Source: Pseudomonas sp. 7SR1 (GTDB lineage: Bacteria > Pseudomonadota > Gammaproteobacteria > Pseudomonadales > Pseudomonadaceae). Taken from it: a stretch of 64,000 nucleotides of DNA. The stretch spans positions 5,347,001-5,411,000 of the forward strand of contig NZ_LT707064.1 of assembly GCF_900156465.1 (NCBI RefSeq), read 5' to 3'. Within the stretch, counting starts at the first letter, position 1; each line of letters begins with the position of its first letter. A program made the position numbers and the translations under genes. The notes beneath the pieces are model-generated. The model saw only the letters and a list, made by a program, of their open reading frames with translations. It made no database searches and was not told the origin of the DNA. Positions 62,136 through 64,000 of this stretch are shown here, one piece after another.

Positions 62136-62169
62136 AAAGGCCCCCGCTGGCATCTCTCGTTGCACAGCC

Positions 62170-64000
62170 TTACGCCGCGCTGATCCGCCAGATCCCGAAC
62201 GGCTGGTAGGCCGGGTCGATGCGCATGAACTGGTATTTGCCGTACCAAATCCAGCGATGTCCATTCATCAAATCCTCGCCCTGGGTCTGGGCGTCGTCCG
62301 GCAACCCCATCTCCCAGAGCGGCAGTTCGAAGCTGGCTTCCTGGGGGTTATGGGGATCCAGGCTCACCGCCACCAGGATGAAATTGCTGCCATCGGGTGT
62401 GCGCTTGCCGAAATACAGGATGTTGTCGTTCCAGGCGTTGTAGATCGTCAGGCCCAGGTGCGTATGCAGCGCCGGGTTCTGGCGACGGATACGGTTGAGC
62501 TGGGCGATCTCGGCGATGATGTTGCCGGGGGCGGTGAAATCCCGAGGGCGGATTTCGTACTTCTCCGAATCGAGGTATTCCTCCTTGCCCGGTACCGGCG
62601 CCGACTCGCACAGCTCAAAGCCGGAGTACATGCCCCACAGGCCCGATCCCATGGTGGCCAGGGCAGCGCGGATCAGGAACCCCGCACGGCCCGACTCATG
62701 GAGAAACGCCGGATTGATGTCCGGGGTGTTGACGAAGAAGTTCGGTCGGTAGCACTCGCGCCACGGCGACTGATTGAGCTCCGTGAAATAGGTCGCCAGC
62801 TCGGCCTTGGTATTGCGCCAGGTGAAGTACGTATAGCTCTGGGAATAACCGACCTTGCCCAGCCGCGCCATCATCGCCGGCGTGGTGAAGGCTTCGGCGA
62901 GGAAAATCACTTCAGGGTACTGCGCCCGCACATCGGCGATCAGCCACTGCCAGAACGGCAACGGCTTGGTGTGGGGGTTGTCGACACGGAACATCTTCAC
63001 GCCTTCCTTGACCCAGCCCACCACGATGTCCCGCAGCTCCAGCCACAGGCTGGGAATGGCGTCCGCCGCGTAGAAGTCGACGTTGACAATGTCCTGGTAT
63101 TTTTTCGGCGGGTTTTCCGCGTATTTGATCGTGCCGTCCGGCCGCCAGCTGAACCAGCCCGGATGCTGCTTGAGCCAGGGATGGTCCTGGGAGCACTGGA
63201 TGGCGAAATCCAGGGCGATTTCCAGGCCATGGTTGGCGGCGGCTTCCACCAGGCGGCGGAAGTCTTCCCGGGTACCCAGTTGTGGATGGATCGCCTCGTG
63301 CCCGCCGTCCTCGCTGCCGATGGCATACGGGCTGCCCGGGTCATCGGGGCCGGCAGTCAGGGAGTTGTTGGGGCCTTTGCGGAAACTGCGGCCAATGGGA
63401 TGGATCGGCGGGAAATACAGCACATCGAAGCCCATGTCCCGGATCATCGGCAGGAGTGAATGCACGTCATTGAAGGTGCCGTGGCGGCTGGGATCGTCTG
63501 TTATCGAGCGGGGAAACAGCTCATACCAGCTGGCGAACTCGGCTTCTTTGCGTTCTACGTCCAGCGGGTACTCGGGACTGATGCTCAGGTAGGGTCGATG
63601 ATCGGCCAAGGACATGAGATCGGCACTGCGTGGTGCGAGAAACAGCGCCACCTGCTCCTCGGGCAACAGGCCCGAAAGCTCATGGTGCAACGCTGCCAAC
63701 TCCTCGCTCAATTCGCCGTCGCTACGCTCGGCGGCCAGTTGCACCTGGTTGCGCCCTTCCTGCAATTCGAGGCTGATGGGCACACCAGCGCCGTACTTCT
63801 TCTCCAGTTCATAACGGAAGCTGGCGAACTGATCGAACCAGGCCTCGATACAGAACACGTAACGGCCCTGTTCGGGTACGTTGAACTGGCCTCGCCAGCT
63901 GTTGTTGCCAAGGTCGGTCATGACCTCGCTGTTCCAGACCTCATCCTCCAGCGCCCGCCAGCGGATCCGCACGGCCAGCTTGTCATGACCGTCGGCGAAG
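62170..64000 (-). CDS. glgE: Alpha-1,4-glucan:maltose-1-phosphate maltosyltransferase, 5' end outside window
   Basis: At least 610 residues of GlgE, which extends alpha-glucan with maltose-1-phosphate. Present are an N-terminal beta domain (GRYVFCIEAWFDQFASFRYE), the GH13 barrel with DVLYFPPIHPIGRSFRKGPN, the nucleophile in MFRVDNPHTKPLPFW, and the acid/base in IFLAEAFTTP. The frame stays open through the window edge (FADGHDKLAVRIRW upstream of a GTG at 63972), and full-length GlgE is about 665 residues, so the true start lies outside. First of three co-directional genes with treS and glgB. Confidence 0.95.
   Translation of the reverse strand, partial: FADGHDKLAVRIRWRALEDEVWNSEVMTDLGNNSWRGQFNVPEQGRYVFCIEAWFDQFASFRYELEKKYGAGVPISLELQEGRNQVQLAAERSDGELSEELAALHHELSGLLPEEQVALFLAPRSADLMSLADHRPYLSISPEYPLDVERKEAEFASWYELFPRSITDDPSRHGTFNDVHSLLPMIRDMGFDVLYFPPIHPIGRSFRKGPNNSLTAGPDDPGSPYAIGSEDGGHEAIHPQLGTREDFRRLVEAAANHGLEIALDFAIQCSQDHPWLKQHPGWFSWRPDGTIKYAENPPKKYQDIVNVDFYAADAIPSLWLELRDIVVGWVKEGVKMFRVDNPHTKPLPFWQWLIADVRAQYPEVIFLAEAFTTPAMMARLGKVGYSQSYTYFTWRNTKAELATYFTELNQSPWRECYRPNFFVNTPDINPAFLHESGRAGFLIRAALATMGSGLWGMYSGFELCESAPVPGKEEYLDSEKYEIRPRDFTAPGNIIAEIAQLNRIRRQNPALHTHLGLTIYNAWNDNILYFGKRTPDGSNFILVAVSLDPHNPQEASFELPLWEMGLPDDAQTQGEDLMNGHRWIWYGKYQFMRIDPAYQPFGIWRISAA

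Overview
This 64 kb window is ordinary chromosome from a high-GC fluorescent pseudomonad of the Pseudomonas fluorescens/corrugata type. The evidence is the gene content and order (cti, metH, cysI, lexA2-imuA-imuB-dnaE2, dhcAB-atoB, glgE-treS-glgB), two classes of Pseudomonas REPIN-like repeats, and uniformly high GC with long antisense ORF shadows. I see no prophage, transposase, tRNA, rRNA or CRISPR array. The assignment to the genus is inference from gene families and synteny, not from a marker gene.

Layout. 1-15 kb: cis/trans fatty acid isomerase (cti) divergent from cobalamin-dependent methionine synthase (metH); a DUF2970 protein and an unannotated 37-residue membrane protein; sulfite reductase cysI with an overlapping DUF934 gene; sohB; a histidine phosphatase and an SCP2 protein; then a HoxX-like protein followed by a LysR regulator. 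15-24 kb: small stress-type proteins, a hybrid sensor kinase, and the damage-induced mutagenesis cassette lexA2-imuA-imuB-dnaE2 with its own GTAC-N4-GTAC operator over the lexA2 start. 24-29.6 kb: a complete sphingosine-type locus (sphR, sphA, sphBCD by analogy with P. aeruginosa PA5324-PA5328). Both of its promoters carry the same 36-bp tandem-repeat element. 29.7-34.6 kb: LysR regulator, GMC oxidoreductase, MHS-family transporter with an unusual periplasmic insert, and an orphan receiver protein. 34.7-43 kb: topB behind a perfect CTGT-N8-ACAG SOS box, glutaminase glsA, several uncharacterised proteins, homospermidine synthase. 42-48.6 kb: an envelope and oxidative stress block (DUF3618 and holin-X-type membrane proteins, ZIP transporter, Mn-catalase katN, KGG-repeat yciG, metallothionein, yciE ferritin-like protein). 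48.7-52.4 kb: a DhcR-like LysR divergent from dhcA-dhcB-atoB (dehydrocarnitine / short-chain keto-acid use). 52.5-56.4 kb: GntR regulator, glucarate-type MFS transporter and glucarate dehydratase. 56.4-64 kb: glgB, the treS-maltokinase fusion and glgE (cut by the window edge), the trehalose-to-alpha-glucan route.

How the genes work together. Several units are self-contained 'regulator plus operator plus catabolic operon' modules in which the operator can be read directly: sph, dhc, gud, and the LysR/GMC pair. DNA damage control appears twice, through two different LexA recognition sequences. The most novel-looking points are the duplicated sph operator, the hoxX homologue with no hydrogenase gene nearby, the SOS box at topB, an orphan TetR-type palindrome after atoB, and the MHS transporter insert. 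All function calls come from reading the translated sequence; no database search was run.
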